Shown piece after piece: positions 43,612 through 60,046 of a stretch of 64,000 nucleotides of DNA. The position numbers and the translations under genes are program-made. Positions within the stretch are counted from its first letter, which is position 1. The number at the start of each line of letters is the position of its first letter. The stretch lies in NCBI GenBank assembly GCA_021372945.1, contig JAJFTK010000019.1, positions 24,698 through 88,697 on the forward strand, written 5' to 3'. The notes below the pieces were generated by a model. It searched no databases and was not told where the DNA came from. It saw only the letters and a program-made list of their open reading frames with translations. Source of the stretch: Planctomycetaceae bacterium. Lineage in GTDB: Bacteria; Planctomycetota; Phycisphaerae; Sedimentisphaerales; Anaerohalosphaeraceae.

Positions 43612-43660
43612 TGTGCTTTCCTTTAGGAGTATCCAGTTCTTATCGAGTTCCACTGCGCCT

Positions 43661-51721
<8,061 letters not shown>

Positions 51722-51741
51722 GTTTGATACCGCCGGATGGC

Positions 51742-51927
51742 TTATAAATCGTCTTTTCTGACCCAGAAGATGGCGCTGCCAAACCACATCAGCATCCCTG
51801 CCGTCATCAGATGCAGATAGATTTGCTTGGACAATACCCCGCCAAAAAACAGGAACGCCGGGACGACGGACAACACCAGGCCTGCAAAAGAAATAGCTTT
51901 CAACGTATTTCTTGCTTGTGAGGTCAT
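51742..51927 (-). CDS. Small two-helix membrane protein
   Basis: A 61-residue protein with two hydrophobic segments (about 12-28 and 36-56) and a charged C-terminal tail (VRKDDL). It starts within the ATGA overlap of the permease stop, so it is co-translated with the NCS1 transporter and may be its accessory subunit. I do not recognise a family; a short membrane partner coupled to a transporter is an inference. Confidence 0.6.
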   Translation of the reverse strand: MTSQARNTLKAISFAGLVLSVVPAFLFFGGVLSKQIYLHLMTAGMLMWFGSAIFWVRKDDL

Positions 51928-53450
51928 TTTGATTGCTCCCGGGCGATTGGATTAAACCATTGTTGGATCAAGCTGCACACCGTATATAGAACTACCGCGA
52001 TCAGCCAGGCAGGTAAGACCTGCAGAAACAGATCCGCTTTGTAGTTGGCAAGAAACGACGGCAGTCCGCTGTTGATCCATGCCATGGATGCATACTGGTC
52101 CTTGGCATACAGAAGAAAACAAATCCCGAACGAACCGAACCATCCCACCGCCGCGGGCCAACTGAGCAGCAGCCCCCGCCGCTGGGCATAGTTGCGGGCA
52201 AGACCCAGCCGCGGGAAGAGCCAAAAATCGATAAAGATAAACGCCCCCAGCGGCATGAAGAACAGACCGTAATAGGCGACGATGCGATCCAGGTAATGCA
52301 GGACGGCGGGAATACACGCCGTAACGACCATTAAGATACCCGCCACGAGCGTCATCACCCAGCGGCTCCAATTGGGAGTAGCAATCTGAAACGCCAGTCC
52401 CGCTCGGTACAGCGTGGGATTGGCGGTGGTCCAGCCGGCCAGCAGCACGCAGACAATACCGGCAAAACCGGCTCCAAACATCGCGATGTTTCCGGGCGTT
52501 GGGTTGGGGTCGGCCACGCCTGCGGCGGTCTGCGTGTAAACAAACGCCGCGCACAGGATCCCGGAGCAAATCCAGGCAACATAGTGTCCCAGGAACATTC
52601 CAAACGCCGAGCAAACGCCCATCTGCCATTTTCTGGCGTATCGAAAGATCGTCACGTCCCCCATGCCCATGTGCTGGGCAATATTACACAGCCAGGCCAG
52701 TCCCGCGCAATGCCAGAAGCCATAGTGCATCTGGCCCGCTCGGGGGATCCCCGTCCAGATCTTCTCATTGGCGATCTGCCAGAAATTATCCAGCCCCGTT
52801 ACGCCCAGAGAGGGCAGCGAGGCAACCGCACCGGCCACGAACACGAATGGCATCCACGGCCCTACGACCTTGGCAAAATGAGCCATCCTTTCGAAGCCCA
52901 ATACGGCGATTACACCGATAACCGTTCCGACGCCGACGGCAATCACGATCCAGGGGATACTGGGCACGGTCTGCCCGACGGCATAGTTGGGGCTGTCAAT
53001 ACCCATCGGTAAAGTGACCGCCGTTGTGGAAACATTGACCATGGAGCCGGCCATGAGGCACAAGATCAATGCAAATAAACCAGAGTACAGCACTGTCAAA
53101 TAAGGCCCGGCGATCTTGCGGATCTGCCAGTAGATCGTCAATCGCTCTTTCACGGCGATCGGCGCACACATAAACGTCCAGCTCAGCACGGCCAGCAGGT
53201 TGCCCACGGCCAGCCCCCCAAAGACATCCGCCGCCGTCACGCCATGCATCACCAATAGTGTCCCGATGACGAATTCCGTGCCGGCGATGTGCTCGCCCAG
53301 AAACATCGCAATAAAGGTACGCCATCCGTACAGCTTGCTTTCGTTTACGGGTTCACGGTCATATTCGTAGAGCTTATCGAGCCGTTCGACCAGTGTTAAC
53401 CCGGCTCCTGCATTCCTCTCTAGCACCGCTGATTCGGTTTTCGTACTCAT
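51924..53450 (-). CDS. NCS1-type (purine-cytosine permease-like) transporter
   Basis: A 508-residue transporter with about 12 transmembrane segments and the N-terminal pattern FLGEHIAGTEFVIGTLL, typical of the nucleobase:cation symporter-1 family, with AGLAWLCNIAQHMGMGD and AGWTTANPTLYRAGLA further on. The family normally moves nucleobases, vitamins or hydantoins. Its place at the head of a GH78-GH2-GH127 operon, with AGGGAGG right before ATG 53450, suggests that this branch may carry a sugar or other plant-derived product; that is inference. The frame is open up to 53468, but the ribosome site favours 53450. Confidence 0.85.
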   Translation of the reverse strand: MSTKTESAVLERNAGAGLTLVERLDKLYEYDREPVNESKLYGWRTFIAMFLGEHIAGTEFVIGTLLVMHGVTAADVFGGLAVGNLLAVLSWTFMCAPIAVKERLTIYWQIRKIAGPYLTVLYSGLFALILCLMAGSMVNVSTTAVTLPMGIDSPNYAVGQTVPSIPWIVIAVGVGTVIGVIAVLGFERMAHFAKVVGPWMPFVFVAGAVASLPSLGVTGLDNFWQIANEKIWTGIPRAGQMHYGFWHCAGLAWLCNIAQHMGMGDVTIFRYARKWQMGVCSAFGMFLGHYVAWICSGILCAAFVYTQTAAGVADPNPTPGNIAMFGAGFAGIVCVLLAGWTTANPTLYRAGLAFQIATPNWSRWVMTLVAGILMVVTACIPAVLHYLDRIVAYYGLFFMPLGAFIFIDFWLFPRLGLARNYAQRRGLLLSWPAAVGWFGSFGICFLLYAKDQYASMAWINSGLPSFLANYKADLFLQVLPAWLIAVVLYTVCSLIQQWFNPIAREQSK

Positions 53451-53546
53451 AAACCTCCCTGCATGCATGCGGATTGGGATTATGCCGTTTTCATAATCCA
53501 GTTTGGAGCATTTGTCAATACAAGTTCATAGCCCCTGAAACGGCCC

Positions 53547-53568
53547 ATTGGGGGCGGATTCCCCCAAT
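53547..53568. repeat. Perfect intergenic inverted repeat, possible operator
   Basis: ATTGGGGG (53547-53554) and CCCCCAAT (53561-53568) form an 8-bp perfect stem around a 6-base loop, about 100 bases upstream of the permease start and downstream of the URO-D gene. No T run follows, so a regulator site or a weak terminator is possible. Nothing else is seen in the 200-base gap 53451-53650. Confidence 0.35.
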
Positions 53569-53650
53569 ACGCCCGCGCAACATAGGGAATTAGGATATAT
53601 CAATAAAACGAAAGATTCTACCCGAATACCAAGAACAACCTGCCATATCC

Positions 53651-54745
53651 TTAGGTTCCTGGAACATTATGCCTATGCCGGCGAAGCTCGGCGACTGTTT
53701 CAAAGATCGCGGTGATCTTTGAATCTTCGACATCGGCATCCATGTTAATGCAGCAGATGCCCGTGCGGTAAGGATCGCCGGAATCGGCAGCCAGTTTGCA
53801 GATCGTGTCGTGGATCTGGCGCTGCGTTTGCTGCAAGATCTCCACGGGGGACAGCCGCAGATTCAAGAACGTATTGGGAAGATGCTGCCGCAGTTTTTTC
53901 ACGTTGCTGCCCCAGCCGACATCCAGAAAATCCAAATGCGGCAATTCGGCGTAACATTGGGCAAAACGGTCCGCATCGGGCCCGCAGTGATGGATGCCGT
54001 ACGGTCTTACCCGCCGGCTCCAGTCCGCATCGATCGGCATCAGGTATTTTCGGTAATCCTCCGCGGAGATCATGGTGTGGCTGCACTCTGAGTGCAGAAA
54101 GACCGGACGGGAAAGATGAGCCACAGTGCGATTGACGGAGATACTGCTCGTTGCCGTCTGGCTCTGAATACTCATAGTAAAACGTTCAATGACGGTTTGC
54201 AGCTTTTTGAAAAAGTCCCTGACCTGGTCGGGTTTGTCAAACATATCTACAAAGGTCGTCTGACCATGAAGGTCCAGCGCAAGGTTCAATACCCCGCCCC
54301 AGTTGACATCGCCAACCACGCAGCCATGCCTTTTCTTTAAGCACTCAACCAATTCGGCGAAACGCTTATATGCCTGACTTGAAAATGCCGCATCAACATC
54401 CAACTCAAGCGTATCTCGGCTGGCAGGAATCACTTGCGGCGGAGCATCTTCCTTGTAGTCCACCCGGCATCCGAGCATCTCGGAGACCAGAAACCCGGCC
54501 GCCAGATGCACCGCGCCAACCTGCGGCAAGGCAGTGTCTTTGTCCTTGCCCAAACCAAATCGGCCCCAACGGTCATATAGCACCTGCTCCATCTTCTGTT
54601 CGCATTCGACCCGCCGGATGGGATGATAGAAGAAACTCTCATCAAAGCTCATTCCGGCGTGCTTGTGCCACCAGGATGGCGCCAAGACGATCTCAACAGG
54701 ATATGCCAGATCCTCCTGCTGATGCGAATTCGGTTGACGACTCAT
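53651..54745 (-). CDS. Uroporphyrinogen decarboxylase-family protein, methyltransferase-like
   Basis: A 364-residue TIM-barrel protein of the URO-D superfamily, but not a genuine HemE. It has an HHCG motif (IHHCGPDADRF) plus Cys residues near the C-terminus (TGICCINMD), the HxC...C zinc-type arrangement of MtaA/CmuA-like corrinoid-linked methyltransferases. No corrinoid protein is encoded nearby. The start is decided by the promoter at 54795-54822: a start at 54796 would lie inside it, while ATG 54745 has AGGGGA upstream. It is divergent to a second URO-D-family gene. Methyl-group transfer from plant methoxyl compounds is a possible role, unproven. Confidence 0.75.
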   Translation of the reverse strand: MSRQPNSHQQEDLAYPVEIVLAPSWWHKHAGMSFDESFFYHPIRRVECEQKMEQVLYDRWGRFGLGKDKDTALPQVGAVHLAAGFLVSEMLGCRVDYKEDAPPQVIPASRDTLELDVDAAFSSQAYKRFAELVECLKKRHGCVVGDVNWGGVLNLALDLHGQTTFVDMFDKPDQVRDFFKKLQTVIERFTMSIQSQTATSSISVNRTVAHLSRPVFLHSECSHTMISAEDYRKYLMPIDADWSRRVRPYGIHHCGPDADRFAQCYAELPHLDFLDVGWGSNVKKLRQHLPNTFLNLRLSPVEILQQTQRQIHDTICKLAADSGDPYRTGICCINMDADVEDSKITAIFETVAELRRHRHNVPGT

Positions 54746-54794
54746 TTGACGATCCCCTCTGATTGGCAATGTCTTTCTAAATGGCCTGACAACC

Positions 54795-54822
54795 AATATA
54801 CAATTTCATTGCCGACTGTCAA
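54795..54822 (-). promoter_or_regulatory. Sigma-70-like promoter of the leftward URO-D gene
   Basis: On the minus strand, consensus TTGACA (54817-54822), 16-base spacer, TATATT (54795-54800), with ATG at 54745. Confidence 0.7.
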
Positions 54823-54841
54823 TTCTTAAGGAATGAAGCTG

Positions 54842-54869
54842 TTGAAAAATCGATATTTTTATATACAAT
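54842..54869 (+). promoter_or_regulatory. Sigma-70-like promoter of the rightward URO-D gene
   Basis: TTGAAA (54842-54847), 16-base spacer, TACAAT (54864-54869); 32 bases before ATG 54902. With the opposing promoter at 54795-54822 it forms a back-to-back pair whose -35 elements are 19 bases apart, a suitable site for one shared regulator. Confidence 0.65.
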
Positions 54870-54901
54870 TATACCGGCTTTCGTATTCTGGATATTAGAA
54901 A

Positions 54902-56029
54902 ATGAAACGAACATTTAGTACGGAACTTGCGGATTCACAGGCGACACAAATTGAGCCTGTTCCCCCAGAGCAATTTGACTTCGACGCCTACCAGGCCTAT
55001 GAGGCCGGCCTCTTGCCTCGATGCAAAGCCTTTTGGAACAGCACCGCCGGAGTAATGGTTTATCGTCGGATGCGGGTGGCAGAGGTATTTTCGTATGGCT
55101 GTCGAGACATGAAAGCATCCTTAGCGATGCAGCTTGGGGCATTGCAGAAAAGCATGCTGTTCGCGGCGGATGTTCCCAACTTCCTGGAACCATGGTACGG
55201 CATTGGCACGGTCGCGTCTGCATTCGGGGTTGATTACGTTTGGCACCCGGGGCAGGCTCCGGCGGCTGCACCCAGGTTTAGAAGCGTTCAAGAAGCCCTG
55301 GAGGCGCCATCCATACCCGTGCAAGACACGCCGATCGGGCAATTCACGCTCCAGACCATAGACTACTTTGTGGAGCGCACGCAAGGCCGCATCCCAATTT
55401 CATTGTGCGATGTTCAATCCCCGCTTAATGTGGCCGCTCAGATCGTTGATATGAGCGCATTTTTCACGGGGCTGTATGATTGCCCGGAGCTGGTCGTTGA
55501 ACTTCTGGATCGCATCGCTGAACGGTTGGTTGAATTTACACAGGAACAGATCAAACGCATTGGAGAGCGGCTCGTTTGGCCGGGGCATGGATTCGCATCG
55601 TCTCGTGTATTTGGCGGCTTTGGGATGAGCGATGACAATGCGATCATGTTGTCCGCCGAGCAATATCAGCAGTTTGCCGCCTGCGCCATGGTCAAATCGG
55701 CGGCCGACTTTGGCGGTCCGGTCTTTCACTCCTGCGGCAACTGGTCACGCTTGGCGCCGGCGATCAGACGGATTCCGGGCCTGCGCATGGTCGATGGAGC
55801 CTTTGGCAGCCAAACCGATCCATCGCCCAATGATGCCGAAGCATTTCCAAACGTGTTTTCCAACACGGGCATCGCCGTTAACGCGCGGATCGTGGGGGAT
55901 TCCTCTGAAGTGATCGAACAGGTGCGCAAGCTCTGGAAACCAGGGATGAAGCTGATCGTCGTAACCTATTGCCAAACACCCGAAGACCAGCAACGCGCCT
56001 ATAAGGCAATCCGCGAGATCTGCCGCTAA
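54902..56029 (+). CDS. Uroporphyrinogen decarboxylase-family protein, second copy
   Basis: A 375-residue URO-D-fold protein distinct in sequence from its divergent neighbour but with the matching HSCG motif (FHSCGNWSRL) and a Cys near the end (VVTYCQTPED), again as in MtaA/CmuA-like proteins. It has the strand pattern VMVYRRMRVAEVF, PISLCDVQSPLN and GGFGMSDDN. No strong ribosome site is seen before ATG 54902. Ends 12 bases before the stop of the convergent aminotransferase gene. The pair is probably co-regulated from the shared promoter region. Confidence 0.75.
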   Translation: MKRTFSTELADSQATQIEPVPPEQFDFDAYQAYEAGLLPRCKAFWNSTAGVMVYRRMRVAEVFSYGCRDMKASLAMQLGALQKSMLFAADVPNFLEPWYGIGTVASAFGVDYVWHPGQAPAAAPRFRSVQEALEAPSIPVQDTPIGQFTLQTIDYFVERTQGRIPISLCDVQSPLNVAAQIVDMSAFFTGLYDCPELVVELLDRIAERLVEFTQEQIKRIGERLVWPGHGFASSRVFGGFGMSDDNAIMLSAEQYQQFAACAMVKSAADFGGPVFHSCGNWSRLAPAIRRIPGLRMVDGAFGSQTDPSPNDAEAFPNVFSNTGIAVNARIVGDSSEVIEQVRKLWKPGMKLIVVTYCQTPEDQQRAYKAIREICR

Positions 56030-56041
56030 ATGCGATTATAC

Positions 56042-57283
56042 CTATCGCTTCAGAAAAGTTCCCATTCGCTGCATGGCTTGCGGAATCTTTTCGAGGTTGT
56101 GCACGAGCGGGCCATACGAAAGCCGCACCGCATGCTTGAGTGTTTCACCAAACCCCCACCCGGGGACCACGATCACGCCAGTGTTTTCCAGAATTTGCCG
56201 GGTGAACGCCGAGCTTTCCACATCCGTTCGCACAACCGTATAGAGACCGCCCTGCGGAACCAGGCACGGCATTTTTAAAAAGGTCTCGATGGCCTCAATA
56301 GTTTGTTCGGCCGCTGCCTTATAAAGACCCGCGGTTTGGCGCATATAAGGTCTGATACTGTCAGCGGCCATACCGGCTGCGATGTAGTCTGTTAACGCCA
56401 TTTGATGGAGCGTGTCCGGACAGAGAATGCTCGAGCCCTGGACGGCCTCCAGCGCCTCCACGATCTGAACAGGCGCCTCCACCCAGCCAAGTCTTCGGCC
56501 CAGGCCGCGGCACCACTTCGAATTGGAATGAATGGAAAGGAAGTTCTCCGTGGGCCCCCATGAAAAATACTCCGGCGGCGTATCGGCCCAGACCAGTGCC
56601 TTATAGGCAAAGTCAATGACCAGAAAGCCGCCGACGTCTCGCGCGGCTTCCAGCGCGGCCGTTACAAAAGCGGTCGAGGGGACCTGCGATGTCGGATTGT
56701 CCGGCGCACACAGCAGAGTTACCTTCGATTTCTCGCGGCGAATACATGCGGCGAACTGGTCTTTTTTCTCTTCGGCCGCATAGCGCCATTCTTCTGTATC
56801 CAGCACGCCAAAACGCGCGATCTTTACACCTTCTTGAGAGGCGGCTTGCGAAGGATAGTTGCAGTAAGCCGGGTCAGGCAGAAGGATCGTGTCGCCGGGG
56901 TCCAGCAGGATGTGCATCAGGTTAAAGGTCAATTGCGTTGAATTGCACCCAATCGCGATATTCTCAGGGCCAAGCTGCATTGATGGGCCATAAAGATGCT
57001 TCTCGAAATCCGCCAGGGCCCGGCGGCATTCCGGCATCCCGATCGTGGGCGGGTAGGCGCCGCTGCTGTGAAACCGCGCCGGGTCATGAATAATATCCGC
57101 GTACGCCTGGCGCAGTTCATCGGGAGCCTCATGGTTGACCCACCCTCCCGAAAAGGAGATCACCTCATTCGGGTCAAGCCCCGCTTGCCTGAAGAACTGC
57201 GGGTTGGCCAGGTCCATGATCTCGCGAACCGGTGACTTGGACTTTTTAAATTGTGTAACTTTCCCGGATAAGGAGGGCTTCAT
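56042..57283 (-). CDS. Class I/II aminotransferase (2-aminoadipate/LysN-like)
   Basis: A 413-residue PLP enzyme of fold type I. It has SSGAYPPTIGMPECRRAL, the asparagine-loop region CAPDNPTSQVPST, and the PLP lysine in HSNSKWCRGLGRRLGW, typical of class I/II aminotransferases related to 2-aminoadipate transaminase. Substrate is unknown. It overlaps the BASS transporter stop by 4 bases and is the last gene of the operon that begins at 60870. AGGAAAG lies just before ATG. Confidence 0.88.
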   Translation of the reverse strand: MKPSLSGKVTQFKKSKSPVREIMDLANPQFFRQAGLDPNEVISFSGGWVNHEAPDELRQAYADIIHDPARFHSSGAYPPTIGMPECRRALADFEKHLYGPSMQLGPENIAIGCNSTQLTFNLMHILLDPGDTILLPDPAYCNYPSQAASQEGVKIARFGVLDTEEWRYAAEEKKDQFAACIRREKSKVTLLCAPDNPTSQVPSTAFVTAALEAARDVGGFLVIDFAYKALVWADTPPEYFSWGPTENFLSIHSNSKWCRGLGRRLGWVEAPVQIVEALEAVQGSSILCPDTLHQMALTDYIAAGMAADSIRPYMRQTAGLYKAAAEQTIEAIETFLKMPCLVPQGGLYTVVRTDVESSAFTRQILENTGVIVVPGWGFGETLKHAVRLSYGPLVHNLEKIPQAMQRMGTFLKR

Positions 57284-58422
57284 CTTCTTTCCTCACAAAC
57301 CATCGCTTCAACCCCATGCAGGCCCTGGCCCGTACCGGTCTTTCCACCTTTGTGTTTGCGCCAGTAGTTGGCAAGGATCGATCCCGATACATTCATCCAC
57401 GGGCTGAAAATCGCCGCGGCCAATCCCACGGTAGCCAGCTTGCCCATGGTCCCCGCGATGCCGGAGGCCATGCCGCCATTCTGAAGACCGACCTCGATGG
57501 CAACCGTACGGCACGAGTCTCGATCTAATCGGAAAAGGCGGGCGGCCCAATAGCCTAAAATGTAACCGAACGTATTGTGCAATGCGGCGGCCATAAACAG
57601 CAATGCCCCGATCTTAAGCAGATGGTCGCGTCCGGCAGCCGTGGTGACGGCGGTAAAGTAAATGATCCCCGCCATTGAGAGGATCGGCATGATTCGGTGC
57701 AGGCGCTGCCAGCGCTCTTTTCGGATCGCGTTGTAGATAAAGGCCGCGACGATCGGCAGCAGCACCATGAAAATGATATCTTTCATCATCGCGAAAAACT
57801 CCACCTCCACCATCCGGCCCGCCAAGAGCTTCATCCACATGGGCGTGAGCACGGGGGCCACCAGTTGGGCCAGCGCCGTCAAGGTGACAGACAGGGCCAG
57901 GTTAGCGCCGGCGATATAGACCATGACATTGGAGGCAAGTCCGCTGGAGCATGCGCCAATGAGAATGATCCCCGCGCCGATCTCATCATCAAAGCCCAGC
58001 ATCCTGGCAAGCGTAAAGCCGACCAGCGGCATGATCGTGAACTGGGCAGCGATGCCGATAAGGACCGCTTTGGGCATGCGCACGACACCCATGAAGTCCT
58101 TCACGTTCATCTGCGCGCCCATGCCGAACATCACCAGTTGAATAACCGCCATGATCAGGTGCCGGTCGCGCAGATCCGCGTTTCCGATATTGAGAAATCG
58201 CTGCGGGAAACACATGGCCGCAACCACAGCCGCGACGATGCAGACGGTAAATCGATATCCTTTCAACGCCGTGCCCGACAGGCCAATTGCCAGGAGAATG
58301 GGACAGGCGGCGGCCAGCATACGAGCCGCGGCGGGTTCTTTGTATAGGGCTCCAAAAAACAGTACGCCGAGAAAGCAAACTGCGGATAATCCTAAAGCAA
58401 TTCGATAGACTGGCTTCATCAT
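57280..58422 (-). CDS. Bile acid:sodium symporter (BASS) family transporter
   Basis: A 380-residue membrane protein with about 10 hydrophobic segments and the BASS patterns LVMFGMGAQMNVKDF, FTIMPLVGFTLA and GACSSGLASNVMVYIAGANLALSV, where a polar discontinuous helix forms the sodium and substrate site, and AIEVGLQNGGMASGIA near the end. Bacterial members take up organic acids and other anions. In an operon with a split transketolase, a racemase-like enzyme and an aminotransferase, it may move an organic acid substrate or product. ATG 58422 has AGGGA upstream; a start at 58452 would overlap the previous gene. Confidence 0.88.
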   Translation of the reverse strand: MMKPVYRIALGLSAVCFLGVLFFGALYKEPAAARMLAAACPILLAIGLSGTALKGYRFTVCIVAAVVAAMCFPQRFLNIGNADLRDRHLIMAVIQLVMFGMGAQMNVKDFMGVVRMPKAVLIGIAAQFTIMPLVGFTLARMLGFDDEIGAGIILIGACSSGLASNVMVYIAGANLALSVTLTALAQLVAPVLTPMWMKLLAGRMVEVEFFAMMKDIIFMVLLPIVAAFIYNAIRKERWQRLHRIMPILSMAGIIYFTAVTTAAGRDHLLKIGALLFMAAALHNTFGYILGYWAARLFRLDRDSCRTVAIEVGLQNGGMASGIAGTMGKLATVGLAAAIFSPWMNVSGSILANYWRKHKGGKTGTGQGLHGVEAMVCEERR

Positions 58423-58448
58423 CGATCCCTGCTTTACTGTGCAGCAGC

Positions 58449-59099
58449 TCATTTCAACATCGGAACCACATGCTCGATCGCCAATCGCGGGCTGGCCAGC
58501 ACCGGTATTGTGACTTTGCCCGCCGGCAGAGCGCTCACGACGCGCGCCATCGAGGCCTGAGCCAGAACGATAACGTCCACCCGGCCCGCGAGTTCAAGGA
58601 TGCCGCCGCTTACGATCTTGTCATGCGCGCTTGTATCGCCTGCCATGAGCGCCTCAAATGCTCCTTCACACATTTTCGCCGTCACCTCGATATTGGCCGA
58701 GTGCCTCCGGATGAGTTCGACCGTAGGATCAAGAGTGCTTGGCAGCGTCGCGATCACACCGATTCGCTTGCCGATCTCAATCGCTTTCCTCGCCATGGGC
58801 TCATCTACGCGTATTACCGGTGTTTCAACTAGCTCTCGTCCCATTTCTGTTGCCTTACCTATCGACGAACAGGTCACCAGGATCGCGTCGGTCCCCACCT
58901 GGTCGGCGGAGAAGATATGGTTCACCACCCGCCGAGCGGTTCGTTTGGCCAGGTACCCGTCTTTTATAATGTCCTTGAGCAGGCTTTCATCGACCATGTG
59001 CACCGCTTCGACATCCGGCAGCAGTTGGCGGCAAAGCTCACTGAATACCCCAACCATAACAGGCGATGTGTGGATCAAGGTCAAGCGTTTTTTCTTCAT
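58449..59099 (-). CDS. Asp/Glu/hydantoin racemase-family protein
   Basis: A 216-residue protein of the Asp/Glu racemase fold. The N-terminal motif ILVTCSSIG has the first catalytic Cys, while the second catalytic position, usually Cys in racemases, appears replaced (VIVLAQASM). This suggests a one-Cys branch such as an arylmalonate decarboxylase- or maleate isomerase-like enzyme, not an amino-acid racemase. The frame is open up to 59240 but ATG 59099 overlaps the transketolase stop by 4 bases in the same ATGA manner as the other operon junctions. Confidence 0.75.
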   Translation of the reverse strand: MKKKRLTLIHTSPVMVGVFSELCRQLLPDVEAVHMVDESLLKDIIKDGYLAKRTARRVVNHIFSADQVGTDAILVTCSSIGKATEMGRELVETPVIRVDEPMARKAIEIGKRIGVIATLPSTLDPTVELIRRHSANIEVTAKMCEGAFEALMAGDTSAHDKIVSGGILELAGRVDVIVLAQASMARVVSALPAGKVTIPVLASPRLAIEHVVPMLK

Positions 59100-60046
59100 A
59101 AGTTCTTTCTCTTGAGTGAGGATTTGGCGGCCGCGACAATATCCGTAAGGCCGATATGATAATAGTCCAGCAGAGCCTCCGGCTTGCCGGAACGAGGGTA
59201 AACATCCTGCAAACCCACCCGCTTGATTGGGACAGGACATTCCTCAACGCTCAATTCGGCAATCGCGCTGCCCAGGCCGCCGATGACATTGTGATCTTCA
59301 ATGGTTACGGCCGCGCCGGTTTGAGCCAACAAGCTGGCAATCCCATCGCGGTCGAGCGGCTTGAGCGTATGAACATCCGCCACCGTCGCGCGGATGCCTT
59401 CTTTGCTTAGTATTTCAGCGGCCCGCAGCACACGATTGATAACAAAGCCGTTTGTGAACAGCGTGACATCTTTGCCGTGTTGTGCCAGGATGCGGATCTT
59501 GCCCAACTCGAACGGCACATGTTCGCTATCGACAATCGGGTCTCGGCCGCTTCCGATACGCAGGTAGGCCGGCCCCTCAACACTGTAAATGGCTCGCGCG
59601 GCGCAGCGTACCTGTCCTTCATCGGCCGGAACCACGACCGTGATGCCCGGTATGGTGCGCACGATGCCCAGGTCTTCAAAGAACTGATGCGTCACGCCTT
59701 CGCGTTCACCTGCGCTGATGCCGCCGTTGGCGCCGACCAGCTTGACATTCAGGTTTGGGTAGGCTGCAAAGGTGCGCACCTGTTCACAGGCCCGCATGGT
59801 GATAAAGCCCGCGTAAGTCGCCACAAACGGAATCAGTCCACAACTGGCCAGCCCGGCGGCACACGCGACGGCGTTTTGTTCTGCAATGCCGACGTCAATA
59901 AAACGGTCCGGGTATTTTCGCGCGAAATCCTTGCCCTTGACGACCAGCACTGAATCTGCGCACACCAGCACCGCCTTGGAATCCTGCTGGACAAGCTCAG
60001 TGATCGTTTCAATAAACGCAATGCGCGTATTCCCCATGACAGTCAT
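59096..60046 (-). CDS. Transketolase C-terminal subunit, second copy
   Basis: A 316-residue split transketolase subunit with VGIAEQNAVACAAG (activating Glu near residue 56) and GISAGEREGVTHQFFEDLG. It is collinear with the subunit at 35976-36941 but clearly diverged, so the two pairs are not a recent duplication. ATG 60046 overlaps the N-terminal subunit by 4 bases (60043-60046). It acts as a heteromer with that protein. Its own operon has no sugar kinase or isomerase. Confidence 0.9.
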   Translation of the reverse strand: MTVMGNTRIAFIETITELVQQDSKAVLVCADSVLVVKGKDFARKYPDRFIDVGIAEQNAVACAAGLASCGLIPFVATYAGFITMRACEQVRTFAAYPNLNVKLVGANGGISAGEREGVTHQFFEDLGIVRTIPGITVVVPADEGQVRCAARAIYSVEGPAYLRIGSGRDPIVDSEHVPFELGKIRILAQHGKDVTLFTNGFVINRVLRAAEILSKEGIRATVADVHTLKPLDRDGIASLLAQTGAAVTIEDHNVIGGLGSAIAELSVEECPVPIKRVGLQDVYPRSGKPEALLDYYHIGLTDIVAAAKSSLKRKNL

